DNA of 54,831 bases from Symbiodinium natans (taxonomy: Eukaryota > Sar > Dinophyceae > Suessiales > Symbiodiniaceae): the NCBI GenBank assembly GCA_905221605.1, contig CAJNDS010000016.1:1-54831 (forward strand), given 5' to 3'. Below are positions 20,581 to 29,290 of the stretch, piece by piece (within the stretch, counting starts at the first letter, position 1; each line of letters begins with the position of its first letter). Below the pieces are notes generated by a model. That model searched no databases. It worked only from the letters and a program-made list of their open reading frames with translations, and was not told where the DNA came from. The translations under genes and the position numbers were made by a program.

Positions 20581-20686
20581 GGGGTCCATGTACCTATATA
20601 GTATATACTTGGGCCCTAAAGCTACTACATAGAACCCCCTTTTAGACCCAAGTATATACTATATGGGTACATGAACCCTTTGGGCC
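20581..20686 (+). mobile_element. Introner-like element, family A (GGGTCCATGTACC ends)
   Basis: Left GGGTCCATGTACCTATATAG and right CTATATGGGTACATGAACCC are inverted, and the inner GTATATACTTGGGCCCTAAA pairs with TAGACCCAAGTATATAC. The left end carries GTCCATG as a possible donor. Confidence 0.75.
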
Positions 20687-21078
20687 AGGTCTTCAGGAAA
20701 GATGGTTTTAGGGTTTCGGGTTTAGGGTTTAGGTTTAGAGTTTAGGGTTTAGGGTTAGTGTTTTACAGGGTTCAGGAGGTTTCGGTCGAGGGCTTAGGCG
20801 CGAAGGGCAGCATGGCTTTGAGTCATGAGGAGCCATCTTTCCACGACGTGAACTGCAGCGTTCTTGTTTCAGTGATAAGTAGGGCTGTAGGCACTCTAAA
20901 GAAGGTCATGACCCAGTTCGAATTTTAGATACCCTGCTTATAACCCCACTTATGACTTCTTCTGAACCGAATGACCAGACTATGTCAAGATCCATGCCTA
21001 GGTTCCGTTGCTGTGAGCTCTTGTCCACTGGCCCGTCTCAGGGGCCAAATGGCTAAGGCCAATACATGGAGTTTCACC
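20687..21078. other. Telomere-like heptamers, degraded family B copy and an exon candidate
   Basis: TTTAGGG variants lie at 20709-20756. A degraded family B element lies at about 20870-20960 (GATAAGTAGGG / CTTATAACCCCACTTAT). The frame PCLGSVAVSSCPLARLRGQM runs from about 20991 to 21078, immediately before the next family B copy. Confidence 0.4.
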
Positions 21079-21196
21079 GGTATACCGGTAGTTAAAAGTG
21101 GGGGTTACAAGCAAGGTAGCTATAAGCAGAACTGCGTTATAGTCTTATCTAGGGTTATGTAGTTTGCTTGTAACCCAGTTTCAACTACCCATGGGT
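21079..21196 (+). mobile_element. Introner-like element, family B, degraded left end
   Basis: Left GGTAGTTAAAAGTGGGGGTTACAAG pairs with right CTTGTAACCCAGTTTCAACTACC, followed by CATGGGTGCTCCAG. The left GTTCATGG is altered here (ACATGGAGTTTCACC), so the donor may be lost. Confidence 0.65.
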
Positions 21197-21392
21197 GCTC
21201 CAGTAGCCCTAAACCCTAAACCCTAAACCCTAAACCCTAAACCCTAAACCCTAAACCTGGACACCTTACTGTGGCCAGGGTGCTCTCTGGCGATCCTGGG
21301 GGCTCTCTGCGCACAGCCTACCACAACCTCGATCAGGCAACGGCTTGCCCAAAGGGTCCAGTTTAGGGTTTAGGGTTTAGGGCTAGCTAGAG

Positions 21393-21505
21393 GTTCATGG
21401 TTAGTGATAAGTGGTGTTCTCAGTACCCTCAACAAGGCTACAACCAGTTATCATCATAGTTGCCCTACTTATAACGCCACTTACGAGTACCCATGACCCT
21501 CTAAG
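21393..21505 (+). mobile_element. Introner-like element, family B
   Basis: Left CTAGAG|GTTCATGGTTAGTGATAAG mirrors right CTTACGAGTACCCATGACCCTCTAAG|. The GT and AG positions in the ends are intact. It is followed immediately by a family D element. Confidence 0.7.
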
Positions 21506-21506
21506 T

Positions 21507-21694
21507 ACGCGGGTGTCCGAAATTAGGGGGTGCCTTATTGGGGTCCTTATGAAAAGGGAATCCTACTAATATTAGGGGTCCCTTCTTTTCGTAAACCCCT
21601 GTACAGTATGTACTTGATCCTTGCAGGGGTTTCTATGTAGTTGCTTTCGGCCCAAGTATGTACTCCATTGCATGGACCCTTAGGGATTCTGTGC
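21507..21694 (+). mobile_element. Composite palindromic insertion: family D plus family A right half
   Basis: GTCCGAAATTAGGGGGTGCC pairs with GGGGTCCCTTCTTTTCGTAAACC (family D, 21513-21600). It is followed by TGTACAGTATGTACTTG... and GCATGGACCCTTAG, the right half of family A. Together with the family B copy ending at 21505 this is a stack of three element types, suggesting serial insertion. Confidence 0.6.
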
Positions 21695-21774
21695 GGGTTT
21701 CCAGCTAGGGGGCAGACGTATCGTTTCGCCATCCAGTCTAGGCTACGGCTCCAACGCATAAGAGTTTCATAAAG

Positions 21775-21885
21775 TCACTGGGCTACCATTTACACTTTTT
21801 TGGTTCTGGGTTCCCTTGTAAAGTAACCAACCCCCCCAAAAAGGCTGCCCATGTTATTAGAATATGGTTACTAGGCTACCGATGC
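21775..21885 (+). mobile_element. Family C-related element, divergent
   Basis: It contains GGGTTCCCTTGTAAAGTAACCAAC and AAAAAGGCTGCCCATGTTATTA, phrases shared with the family C copies at 24936 and 25457, bounded by CACTGGGCTACC and GGTTACTAGGCTACC. Confidence 0.5.
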
Positions 21886-21894
21886 TTAGGGGTA

Positions 21895-22029
21895 GGGTTT
21901 AGGGTTTAGGGTTTAGGGTTTAGGGTTTAGGGTTTAGGGTTTAGGGTTTAGGTTTAGGGTTTAGGGTTTAGGGTTTAGGGTTTAGGGTTTAGGGTTTAGG
22001 GTTTAGGGTTTAGGGTTTAGGGTTTAGGG
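21895..22029. repeat. Longest TTTAGGG tract in the window
   Basis: About nineteen TTTAGGG copies with a single one-base deletion. The tract is internal, not at an end, so it is an interstitial telomere-like array and not a chromosome end. Confidence 0.95.
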
Positions 22030-22052
22030 GCTCATGAGGCGTTTGGCTTGAG

Positions 22053-22161
22053 CATGCCTCGCGCCAGGCGAGAAGCCTAATGGAGGAAATGAACAAGAAG
22101 GCCTGGCTGCCACTCCCCCAAGTCGAGAGGTGGATTCCCTCAAGTAACCCGCTCCCAAAGG
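22053..22161 (+). CDS. Candidate exon, unknown protein (charged helix)
   Basis: After GGCTTGAG the frame reads HASRQARSLMEEMNKKAW then LPLPQVERWIPSSNPLPK, 36 codons without stop. It ends at G|GTCCATG, the left end of a family A element, so the element would act as the next intron. The charge pattern is protein-like. An alternative frame (CLAPGEKPNGGNEQEGL) is also open. The function is unknown. Confidence 0.5.
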
Positions 22162-22256
22162 GTCCATGTACCCATTTGAGTACATACTTGGGCCTTAAAG
22201 GGGTTTCTGCGTAGTAGCTTTATACGGCCCAAGTGTATATAGCCACATGGACCCTT
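22162..22256 (+). mobile_element. Introner-like element, family A
   Basis: Left AAAGG|GTCCATGTACCCATTTG and right ATAGCCACATGGACCCTT are inverted; TACATACTTGGGCCTTAAAG pairs with CGGCCCAAGTGTATA. It starts exactly where the preceding coding-like frame needs a donor. Confidence 0.7.
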
Positions 22257-22342
22257 ACTTTCTTCCACCCTATACGCCCTGAACGTGCAGAAGATGAAGC
22301 TTTCACAACCTTAGCCCTAAACCCTAAACCCCAAACCCTCAG

Positions 22343-22453
22343 AAGAATAAGTTTCGTAATCGGCAGAGTCTCCAGAAGTTGCGCCGCCCAAGAGCCCACG
22401 GTGAGGCAAAGGAGCGGGCAGCTGCAGCCATGGCCCAGCCCTCATTGCAGGGC
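22343..22453 (+). CDS. Candidate exon, basic Ala/Arg-rich
   Basis: It lies between CCCTAAACCCCAAACCCTCAG and a donor GTTTAAATT and is open for 37 codons: KNKFRNRQSLQKLRRPRAHG then EAKERAAAAMAQPSLQG. It is phase 0 at both ends. A competing frame beginning at 22291 reads through the heptamers (EDEAFTTLALNPKPQ...), so the choice is not settled. No domain is recognised. Confidence 0.45.
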
Positions 22454-22462
22454 GTTTAAATT

Positions 22463-22640
22463 ACTTCCCAAAGGGTCCATTTGTACCAATAAATTAGGGT
22501 TTAGGTTTTAGGGTTTAGGGTTTAGGGTTAGGGTTAGTTTAGGGTTTGGGGTGTAGGGGTTACACCCAAAGGGTCCATGTACCGATTCGGTACATACTTG
22601 GGCCTTAAAGGGGCTTTCTAGAAAAGCTTTAGGGCCCAAA
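22463..22640 (+). mobile_element. Two family A fragments around a telomere-like tract
   Basis: A solo left end, AAAGGGTCCATTTGTACC, lies at 22471. A right-truncated copy, AAAGGGTCCATGTACCGATT with TACTTGGGCCTTAAAG and TTTAGGGCCCAAAG, spans 22567-22640. TTTAGGG copies lie between. Confidence 0.6.
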
Positions 22641-23160
22641 GTAATAGTGTTTAAGTGCTGCACAACTTTTCGAAAGCTTGATGAATGACAGAAGGGTTCT
22701 TAGGGTTGAAGACAATGTTTTATGAGGCTTATCTAAGTTTAGTTTTTGATTCTATCGGGCTTGCCTATGGGACTTGCTCAGGGCTTGTAGGAGGCTGTGA
22801 CTCTTTCGCTAGGGTTTTGCCGGGTTTGACCTGCCTCTGGGCTTGTTGCATACGGACTTATAAGGCCTTCAGGGCTTCTCAGGGATACTTGGAAATATTT
22901 TTTAATTTTTCGGCAATGTAATTCCTAAGAAACAGTTAAAGTTATAATTTTCGCCAGGGTTCCAACTTCAGTATAGGCTTATAGACCCCAAACTCCCCAG
23001 GGCCAGGTGCGAGTCTTGAGGGATCTGTTGATGCAGATTCTGGATGCCCGCCATGAGACCCGAATGGGAAGCCACGGAGAAGTTGCGGCCCCGTCCGAGT
23101 TTTCATCTGGCTGGTGCTAGGACATGTCAGAACCCTAAACATGTTTAAGGTTTAGGGTTT
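22641..23160. other. No firm gene; dispersed repeat J copy 2
   Basis: A 78-codon plus frame (22685-22921) overlaps the dispersed repeat at 22878-22975 that also occurs near 18590, so I do not call it a gene. Confidence 0.4.
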
Positions 23161-23236
23161 CAAAGGGTCCATGTGTAGTAGCTTTAGGGCCCAAGTATGC
23201 ACTATACAGGTACATGGGGTACATGGACCCTTAGGG
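23161..23236 (+). mobile_element. Family A element with internal deletion
   Basis: CAAAGGGTCCATGTG begins the copy and GGTACATGGGGTACATGGACCCTTAG ends it; TTTAGGGCCCAAGTATGCACT lies inside. The left inner arm is missing. Confidence 0.6.
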
Positions 23237-23401
23237 ATTCAACAGGATGAAGGGTTTTGGGTTTGGGGTCCAGGGTTTCTTCCCAGTCTCTGAAACCCCC
23301 GATGATGCAGTGGTCAGGCTTTTGGCAACCCTACGTCCTACACTTACCCCCCGAAACCGCACGTCCGTCTGCCGAGCCCCATTTTGAGCCCTCAAACTCA
23401 G

Positions 23402-23471
23402 CTCCACGCTTCCCCACTCCGAGGCAGCAGTGGAGCAAGCGCGGCAGCGAGCCGCAGCAGCCAAGGCATGA
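23402..23471 (+). CDS. Candidate terminal exon, Ala/Arg helix
   Basis: After CTCAAACTCAG the frame reads STLPHSEAAVEQARQRAAAA then KA and stops TGA at 23469. The AVEQARQRAAAA run is helix-like. Two other frames are open across the same bases (one antisense), so support is moderate. Confidence 0.35.
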
Positions 23472-24047
23472 CTACGCGAGCTGCGCGTTGTTCTGAATAA
23501 GGGCTTCTGGCTTGAGAATGGGGCTCCTTATGAAAGATCCAAAGAACGGGCACACAGTGTAACGATATGAGAACGCGTGACGAGACCAACATGAAACCAT
23601 CAGCATCACCACTAGGTAAAGGCTGCTGAGTGCACCGGCGCCTTGGACAAGTGAGCAGAGGCTAGTCGACACACAAGCTTCGCCAACATCAACGTCGACA
23701 CAACTGCAGACGGAAGCACCCCGACAGAAGCACCCTGATAGAGAACAAACAGCAACGTGCAACAACACACATTTCCACCCTTACTACGAACATTCCCGAG
23801 CCAACAGCCTGCCAGCTGTGCAGGCAGCAGCAGCTACTTGGACCTGCATGTGAAGCGGATGTTTTTTTCTTCTGGAATCTCTCATCTGGTCTAGGACGCT
23901 TCGTGTTTTCAGCACACTCAAGGCCTTTGGATTGAGTTCTTGAGCGCTGGGAAATCTAGGTATAGATGTAAGGATTAAGGGCCAAAGCCCTGGCCATGGC
24001 CAGACCTTAGCTTGTTTCCTTGGTTGGGGTCCCATTCAACATAAAAC
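23472..24047. other. Mixed sequence, no firm gene
   Basis: Open frames occur on the minus strand (for example 23472-23768 and 23784-24035) but lack recognisable motifs or splice context. Nothing else stands out. Confidence 0.4.
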
Positions 24048-24194
24048 ATGCCACGGGGTGCCCGCGACGCGTCCCGAGGAGACGGGAGCAATTCCAGACG
24101 AACTCCAGGCGCGCCAGCGTCGAGAGAATGCCGGTTTTATGCCCACCTTCTCTTCTGTAGGGGCGAGGTTCTCTCATACCCTAAACCCCCCTAA
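24048..24194 (+). CDS. Small ORF or first exon, unknown product
   Basis: An ATG at 24048 opens MPRGARDASRGDGSNSRRTP and continues to GAPASRECRFYAHLLFCRGE before running into CCCTAAAC sequence and a stop. The GC-rich Arg/Gly start is exon-like; the true 3' border is probably before 24180. Confidence 0.35.
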   Translation: MPRGARDASRGDGSNSRRTPGAPASRECRFYAHLLFCRGEVLSYPKPP

Positions 24195-24381
24195 GCCCTA
24201 AGACCTAAGCCCTAAGCTAAGCCCTAAGCCCTAAGCCCTAGGCCCTAGGCCCTAAGCCCTAAGCCCTACTTTACTACTTTACAAGAAAAGGGCGCAGGGG
24301 GCGAGGGTCTGATACTAAAACTTTGGGTTGGCAGGGCCGAGGGATTACAAGCTCCTGTGCTTGCCAGCGGCGTAGCTGGAA

Positions 24382-24470
24382 TATTGGGGTTTCCGAAATG
24401 AGGGGCACCTTATTTGAGTCCTTGATTATAAGCCTTGTTGGGGGTCTAGATTTGCGTAAATTCCCACATG
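24382..24470 (+). mobile_element. Family D element
   Basis: GGGGTTTCCGAAATGAGGGGC with CTTATTTGAGTCCTTGATTATA and a degraded right end, TTGCGTAAATTCCC. It shares the left end with copies at 21513, 43437 and 48955. Confidence 0.5.
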
Positions 24471-24577
24471 ACATGCCAAGGCTGCGACACCCATGACGCC
24501 CAAGCCTTGAAGCCCCCACTCCAAAGCCCCAAAGCGCCAGGGTATAGGTTGAGGGTTGAATTAGGGTGTATATCTGA

Positions 24578-24678
24578 GGAACCCCAAAAGCCTACTTTCT
24601 TGTAGGTTACCTGAGAATCCGTGACAAAGGGCTTTGTAGCAATAACCTGAAAAATATCGGTTTTGAGGTTCTGAAGTT
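24578..24678 (+). mobile_element. Introner-like element, family E
   Basis: Left GGAACCCCAAAAGCCTACTT and right AAAATATCGGTTTTGAGGTTCTGAAG are inverted; TTGTAGGTTACC pairs with GTAGCAATAACC in the middle. The right end finishes in AG. Confidence 0.6.
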
Positions 24679-24841
24679 AAGGGTTTAGACCCAAGACCCA
24701 AGACCCTAAACCCTAAACCCCCAACCCCCTGCATGCAGAGAGGCGCCCGGCCCGGCGGAGCGCTTCCGAAATGCCAGGTGCGCCCATGTGCGTTGTTTAG
24801 GGTTTAGGGTTTAGGGTTTAGGGTTTAGGGTTTAGGGTGTC

Positions 24842-25048
24842 ATGGGTGTCATGGGTGTCACGGGTGTCATGGGTGTCACGGGTGTCATGGGTGTCATGGG
24901 TCTCCGGTGCTGCTCTCGCTGCCGTAAACCTCTTGGCAGCCCAGTGCTCGTACCCTTTCTTGGGGTAATCAACCCTCCAAAAGGGTACCCTTGTTATCGT
25001 CTGGTTACTGGGTATCAAGAACCTTTGCTTGATGTGCACGGGTCCTAA
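24842..25048 (+). CDS. Candidate gene end split by a family C element
   Basis: Before the element, the frame reads LRCCSRCRKPL and leaves one base at CTTG|GCAGCC. After the element's ATCAAG| it continues EPLLDVHGS and stops TAA at 25046. The 84 bp element is a multiple of three, so the unspliced frame is also open. The stretch left of LRCC reads Met-Gly-Val repeats from GTGTCATGG copies and may be intron. The Cys/Arg cluster hints at a small zinc site, but this is not a recognised domain. Confidence 0.4.
   Translation: MGVMGVTGVMGVTGVMGVMGLRCCSRCRKPLGSPVLVPFLGVINPPKGYPCYRLVTGYQEPLLDVHGS
24936..25019 (+). mobile_element. Introner-like element, family C (GC-AG)
   Basis: Left CTTG|GCAGCCCAGTGC and right CTGGTTACTGGGTATCAAG| are inverted. 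GGTAATCAACC and AAAGGGTACCCTTGTTAT are shared with other copies. The ends offer a GC donor and an AG acceptor. Confidence 0.65.
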
Positions 25049-25285
25049 TCCCTCCACTGCAGCAAAAGGCTGGTTTTAAATGGAGCGCCCAAATCCTTCC
25101 CAGACACGAACCCCTCACCTGAGAACAAACCGATTCTGCCAGTTGCATTACGTATCTTTCTTGTCACCTTGTGTCCTCCTAAACCCTACAAACCCTAAAC
25201 CCCAGAAACCCCTTGGCAAATCCTAAACGGTGTAGTAACTTGAACCTATAGGGCTTAGGGTTCAGGTGTTAGGCTACCCTGCCAG

Positions 25286-25386
25286 CCCATGTCTTGAGGC
25301 CTGCAGCCACAGCAGAGCCCGCGAGGCCCTTATCGGCCGCTTCGCGCACGTCTGCGGCCGAGGCGATCGGGGAAAAGTTCAGCTAA
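25286..25386 (+). CDS. Candidate terminal exon, Ala-rich
   Basis: After ACCCTGCCAG the frame reads HVLRPAATAEPARPLSAASR then TSAAEAIGEKFS and stops TAA at 25384. Third positions are about 70% G/C. Telomere-like CCTAAACCCC follows. No family is recognised, and another frame is open as well. Confidence 0.4.
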
Positions 25387-25456
25387 AACACTAAACCTAA
25401 ACCCCATAAACCTAAACCCCCATAAACCCCATGATTCTGCAGGTTGGAGTTTCTTG

Positions 25457-25562
25457 GTAGCCCAGTGCTGGCCTTGTCCCTGTTTTGGTTGAGGGTTCCC
25501 CTACAGAGTAACCAACGCCAAAAAGGGTGCCCTTATTATGCTACGGTTGCTGGGCTGCCAAG
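25457..25562 (+). mobile_element. Introner-like element, family C (GT-AG)
   Basis: Left CTTG|GTAGCCCAGTGCTGG mirrors right TTGCTGGGCTGCCAAG|. It is a close relative of the copy at 24936, but with a GT donor. Inner GAGTAACCAACGCCAAAAAGG is conserved in the family. Confidence 0.7.
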
Positions 25563-25673
25563 GTTTTTGCCCTCAGACCTAAGCAGCCGGTTTTGAGCTA
25601 ACCATTCTTTGTTGAGCTTATATGACTAGCAAACCAAGAGCCTGTTCTGCTTCCTCATGTTGTCTGGCCATGT

Positions 25674-25874
25674 TTGGTGCGTTTGGTTTCTCGTGTCCTG
25701 TTTCGCATCCAGAAGTACAATCATTGCCGCATCCGCATGATTGAAGCAACATCAGGAGGGGGGAGTTCGCCCAGTCAATCACACGCACTGGAGGGGGAGA
25801 GGGATTGGCAGGAAGAAGGGCTTGGAGTGGTGAGCTTGAAGCCGCACAGGCAAAGTCAACGTCAAAATTCATGA
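25674..25874 (+). CDS. ORF, unknown product
   Basis: The frame has no ATG start; it runs SRVLFRIQKYNHCRIRMIEA through DWQEEGLGVVSLKPHRQS and stops at 25872. It may be a terminal exon. An antisense frame (25618-25890, beginning MLNLDIMNFDVDFACAA) is open over the same bases, so the strand is uncertain. Confidence 0.35.
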   Translation: MVRLVSRVLFRIQKYNHCRIRMIEATSGGGSSPSQSHALEGERDWQEEGLGVVSLKPHRQSQRQNS

Positions 25875-26239
25875 TATCCAGGTTGAGCATCGCTGTGCAT
25901 CGCTAGAGCAGGCAAAGTCATCTTCGGCGCGACCATCGCTTGGTCCAAAGGTGCTGCTGCCAGTGGCCAGTACAGTATTTGCATAAGTTTGGGTTTGTGG
26001 GCGTCGTCTAGGGTCCTTCTTTAGTATGCTAAAGATTTAGGCTGGTTTCTTTGTGGGCCATCCGCTTCATGCCCTTCGTGTGTTGGGTCGAGACTATGAA
26101 TCCATTCTGGAACTTTATTTATCAACTGTTTAATGGGCTGTGCGAGCAAAATTAAGGGGCTCTAGGTAAGCCCTCGAAAACCCGACCGTCCTAACCCACG
26201 CCCTTGAACGAGAGCCTAAATGGCAATTAGCAGTGCTAG
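25875..26239. other. No recognised feature
   Basis: Mixed-composition sequence without convincing exons or repeats. Confidence 0.4.
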
Positions 26240-26335
26240 CCTATTATAAGATCCCTAAGCAAAATTGCAATACATGCTATCCTAGGACCCGGAGTAGGCC
26301 CTTGTTCCCTTGTTTCGGGGTTTAGGTCACCCTAA
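26240..26335 (+). mobile_element. Family H dispersed element, copy 1
   Basis: CTATCCTAGGACCCGGAGTAGGCCCTTGTTCCC is shared in part with 32995-33065 and 39745-39870 (core GAGTAGGCCCTT). It is followed by a CCCTAAA/CCCCAAA tract to 26400. Confidence 0.45.
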
Positions 26336-26516
26336 ACCCAAAACCCTAAACCCCAAACCCCAAACCCTAAACCCCAAACCCTAAACCCTAAACCCTAAAG
26401 ACCCCAAAAGCAGGCCCCTCTACTTCCCGCGCGCTTCGTCAGGCAGACGCCTCCGCACCCTCGCAACCTCCCCAGGCTGCCTTGGGGCTTAACACTGGTG
26501 CCTTTTTGCGTTATTC

Positions 26517-26931
26517 GGGGTTTAGGGTTTAGGGTTTAGGGTTTAGGGTTTAGGGTTCAAGGCTTCCTGGCTTCAGGACCGAGCTAGGGGGCTCTTAGAA
26601 TTAGGGCCACGAGGGTTTCAGGGGCACCTTGAAGGCTTTCACGTTCCGCCCCGTCCCCGGCGCTGGCGCATGCCCAAGAACTCATCATCAAGACACTATA
26701 GGCCATAGGCCCTGAAACCCTAAATCGCAACCGTACCCGTCTTTATATGGTCTCCTTTTTTAAGGACCCATATGAACGGGCCTAGGAGGTTCAGGTGGCA
26801 TCGGGTTTTGAGGGTTATGATGTTGCCGGGTTTTTTGTTGGGCTTGGGGGCTTCGGTTGCTGTTAGGGTGGTTGGTGTTTAAAGTTAAGGGTTCATCGTT
26901 GGAAGCTTTAAACAAAAATCACAAGAGCCCA
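26517..26931. other. Telomere-like tract, short exon candidate and small palindrome
   Basis: TTTAGGG copies lie at 26517-26558. A GC-rich patch at about 26634-26700 is open in two frames (FHVPPRPRRWRMPKNSS or RLSRSAPSPALAHAQELIIK). A short palindrome, ACCCGTCTTTATATGGTC / GACCCATATGAACGGG, lies at about 26733-26785. Confidence 0.35.
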
Positions 26932-27036
26932 ATGCCCCTAATTTTAACGCTACGCGACCCGCCTCGGCCCGGCCCAGCGCATCCGCGTGAGCATGGTGAT
27001 TCCGCAGCGCCCAAGTCGCTGGACCCCAAGCAATAA
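26932..27036 (+). CDS. Small ORF or exon, Pro-rich
   Basis: An ATG at 26932 opens MPLILTLRDPPRPGPAHPRE then HGDSAAPKSLDPKQ and stops TAA at 27034. CACAAG lies just upstream as an acceptor and telomere-like TTTAGGG follows downstream. The function is unknown. Confidence 0.4.
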   Translation: MPLILTLRDPPRPGPAHPREHGDSAAPKSLDPKQ

Positions 27037-27394
27037 GGGTTGGGTTTAGGGTTTAGGGTTCCGGGTTTATGGTCTATGGCTTGGGGTTTAGGGTTGAGGG
27101 TTAGTTTAGGATTGAGGGCTTAGGGCTCAAGGTTCACGCTTTGGGGTTTAGGTTTTTTTGGGTTTAGGGTTCAAGAGACAGTTCGGCTTGGATTGATCGT
27201 AGGGTTGAGCCAGGCCCCTCAGGGGGGGTAGAGGGGGTGGGGGGGGAAGGGGGAAGGGGGGGGAGGGTTGCGGGTTTAAGGTTCAGGGTTTAGGTTCAAG
27301 CTTAGACTCTTCGGCCCGGCCGTGCTCACACCAGTTGATCACCAATATTTTGTAGTGGGGAAAAGGGGAGGGCGGGGGGGGAGGCAGCAGGGGT

Positions 27395-27442
<48 letters not shown>
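27395..27442. repeat. Poly-G tract of about 48 bases
   Basis: An unbroken G run follows a G-rich zone that begins near 27220. Exact length is likely unreliable in any assembly. Confidence 0.9.
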
Positions 27443-27443
<1 letters not shown>

Positions 27444-27474
27444 AGGAACCGTCCGCTTGCGGACCCCTGGCTTG

Positions 27475-27706
27475 GCTTAGGGCTTACGCTTAGGGTTTAG
27501 GGCTTGGGGTTTAGGGAGCTTAGAAAGCACTCAACGAACTATATAAAGGACCATCCGATGAATCCGCCGAGGCCTCGGGCCGGAGGTGTAGACACCTCCG
27601 GCCCGAGGCCTGGGCGGATTCATCGGATGGTCCTTTATATAGTTCGTTGAGTACTTTCTAAGCTCCCTAAACCCCAAGCCCTAAACCCGAAGCGTAAGCC
27701 CTAAGC
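27475..27706. repeat. Near-perfect long palindrome, 115 bp arms
   Basis: The left arm 27475-27589 and right arm 27592-27706 are reverse complements with a 2 bp spacer and only about three or four mismatches. The centre is GGAGGTGTAGACACCTCC. Outer parts contain TTTAGGG on the left and CCCTAAA on the right; inner parts include GAACTATATAAAGGACCATC. Transcribed, it would make a hairpin of more than 100 bp. It could be a fold-back element, an intron end pair or a read/assembly inversion. Confidence 0.9.
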
Positions 27707-28410
27707 TAAGCCCTAAGCCCTAAGCCCTCAGCCCTGAGCTCTAAGCCGTGAAGCCCTAAGCCCTAAGCCCTGCTATTTTTCCACCAGGCTGCAGCTAGCA
27801 GCGAGACGCCGGATGCCGTGTGCCCGGCGATCAACTTCCCCTTTGAGCCTCGGGGTTTCGGAACGCAGGTTCTTCACGAGTTTTGGGTTTATAGTTTTCT
27901 GAGCCTCAAGGGTTTCTGGGTACCCTGAACCCTACTGTCCTAAAGCCTCTACACTCTCCACGTTGTTCTTGGGCGCGGAGGTACGTAAGCATCGACACCG
28001 GTAGGTTCGCACGAAGCCACTACCGCTTCGGGATTTGGATGTGATGCCATAATGTTAACATATCTGCGTCGCGCCCGGCTTCAGTAGTACTGGAAGTTTT
28101 TGAATCTACGTTGTTATAGCCTCATCCCGCTGCACGCTGCACCCCGGGACGACAGTCAATAGTCGGTTTGCTGAGGTCCATAAAGTAAGACAAAAGGGGT
28201 AGACAATTACTTGTATTTCTCATTTTTCTGTTGTCTCTATGTGTATATATATATATACATATATATATATATAGATAATATGTATATATATATATATGTG
28301 TGTGTGTGTGTGAGAGTGTCTATCCGTGTTTATGAGTTGAAGCTATCTAAAGAGAAGTGTAGGCTCTGTGTAGGTCGGCTTAGAAAGGCTATTCTGCAAG
28401 GCATCCTAGG
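27707..28410. other. CCCTAAG variant heptamers and TA microsatellite
   Basis: CCCTAAG-type repeats lie at about 27700-27770 and a TA/TG microsatellite at about 28240-28312. The GC-rich stretch near 27785-27845 has no clear exon. Confidence 0.5.
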
Positions 28411-28697
28411 GTTTAGGGTTTAGGGTTTACGGTTTAGGGTTTGGGGTTTAGGGTTACCATGCGCGACCTTTCCCACCCGACATGAGTCTTCACCCGGTTG
28501 CGACTAAGCATGGGGGGGGGAAGGGGAAATGGATGTCCGTGGTTCCAGGTTTTCTTTCAGCTCAGGGACTAGGTAGGGCGCGCTGGTGGATCTCCCCGGC
28601 TCCTATTGGAACGGCTATTGCCTGCTCCAAAATGAAACATGTCGCAAACCAGGCTGAAAACCCTTGGTAGTGCGACAGGCTTGCTTGACTGCACTAA

Positions 28698-28946
28698 ATG
28701 GTTCGGCAGTATCGCACGCGACCATCACCGCAAAGATTTGAAAGGAACTTGCACAACCCAACATCTACTGGCTGCTATGCGGTGACACCCATGGGCAAAA
28801 CACTTTTCCTTTCAGCCTACATGAATGAGAAATCAGAATTCGCCGCAGCTTCAAAATTCACGCAACACCACCCCACCAACCACGCCTGCTTGAACGCACA
28901 CGCGAAGCTACAGCGAAACATTCGCCCCAAATTTATACTTTTTTAA
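28698..28946 (+). CDS. ORF, unknown product
   Basis: An ATG at 28698 opens 82 codons beginning MVRQYRTRPSPQRFERNLHN, including AYMNEKSEFAAASKF, and ending in a stop at 28944. Composition is protein-like, but no splice context or motif is seen. A neighbouring 62-codon frame (28482-28670) is weaker. Confidence 0.3.
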   Translation: MVRQYRTRPSPQRFERNLHNPTSTGCYAVTPMGKTLFLSAYMNEKSEFAAASKFTQHHPTNHACLNAHAKLQRNIRPKFILF

Positions 28947-28974
28947 TTTGAAGCTGGCCCTAAAGCATCCTAGG

Positions 28975-29290
28975 CCCTAACTCCTGACTTAAAACCTCAA
29001 AGCCCCCCAAACGCCAAAAACACCCAAAACACCCAAAACACCCCAACACCCCAAACAAATCCAAGACCTCCAAAAGCCCAACAAAAACCCAACAAAACCC
29101 TAAACAAAAACCAAAAAAGACCCAACAAACCCAAAGCACCAAAACCCAGAAGCCCCAAAACCCCCAAAACACTCAACACCGCCAAAAGCCCAGAACCCCA
29201 AAAAAAACAAAACCCAAAACCCCAAAAGCAACCCAAACCCAAACCACCCCCACCCAATCCAGAAAACCCAAACCCACACGAACCCCCCCA
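28975..29290. repeat. A/C-rich low-complexity block (CCAAAACC-like)
   Basis: About 315 bp of degenerate AAACCCC/CCAAAAC repeats with almost no T or G on the plus strand. Minus-strand frames read Gly/Phe/Leu/Trp repeats and are artefacts. Confidence 0.85.

Noticed and set aside
21895-22029. Chromosome end
   Set aside because: The TTTAGGG tract is internal and flanked by exon-like and element sequence on both sides.
22685-22921. 78-codon ORF beginning MTEGFLGLKTMFYEAY
   Set aside because: Its end overlaps a dispersed repeat also found near 18590 and it has no splice context or motif.
27100-27450. Possible G-rich regulatory element before the palindrome
   Set aside because: Only homopolymer and low-complexity G sequence; no motif supports regulation.
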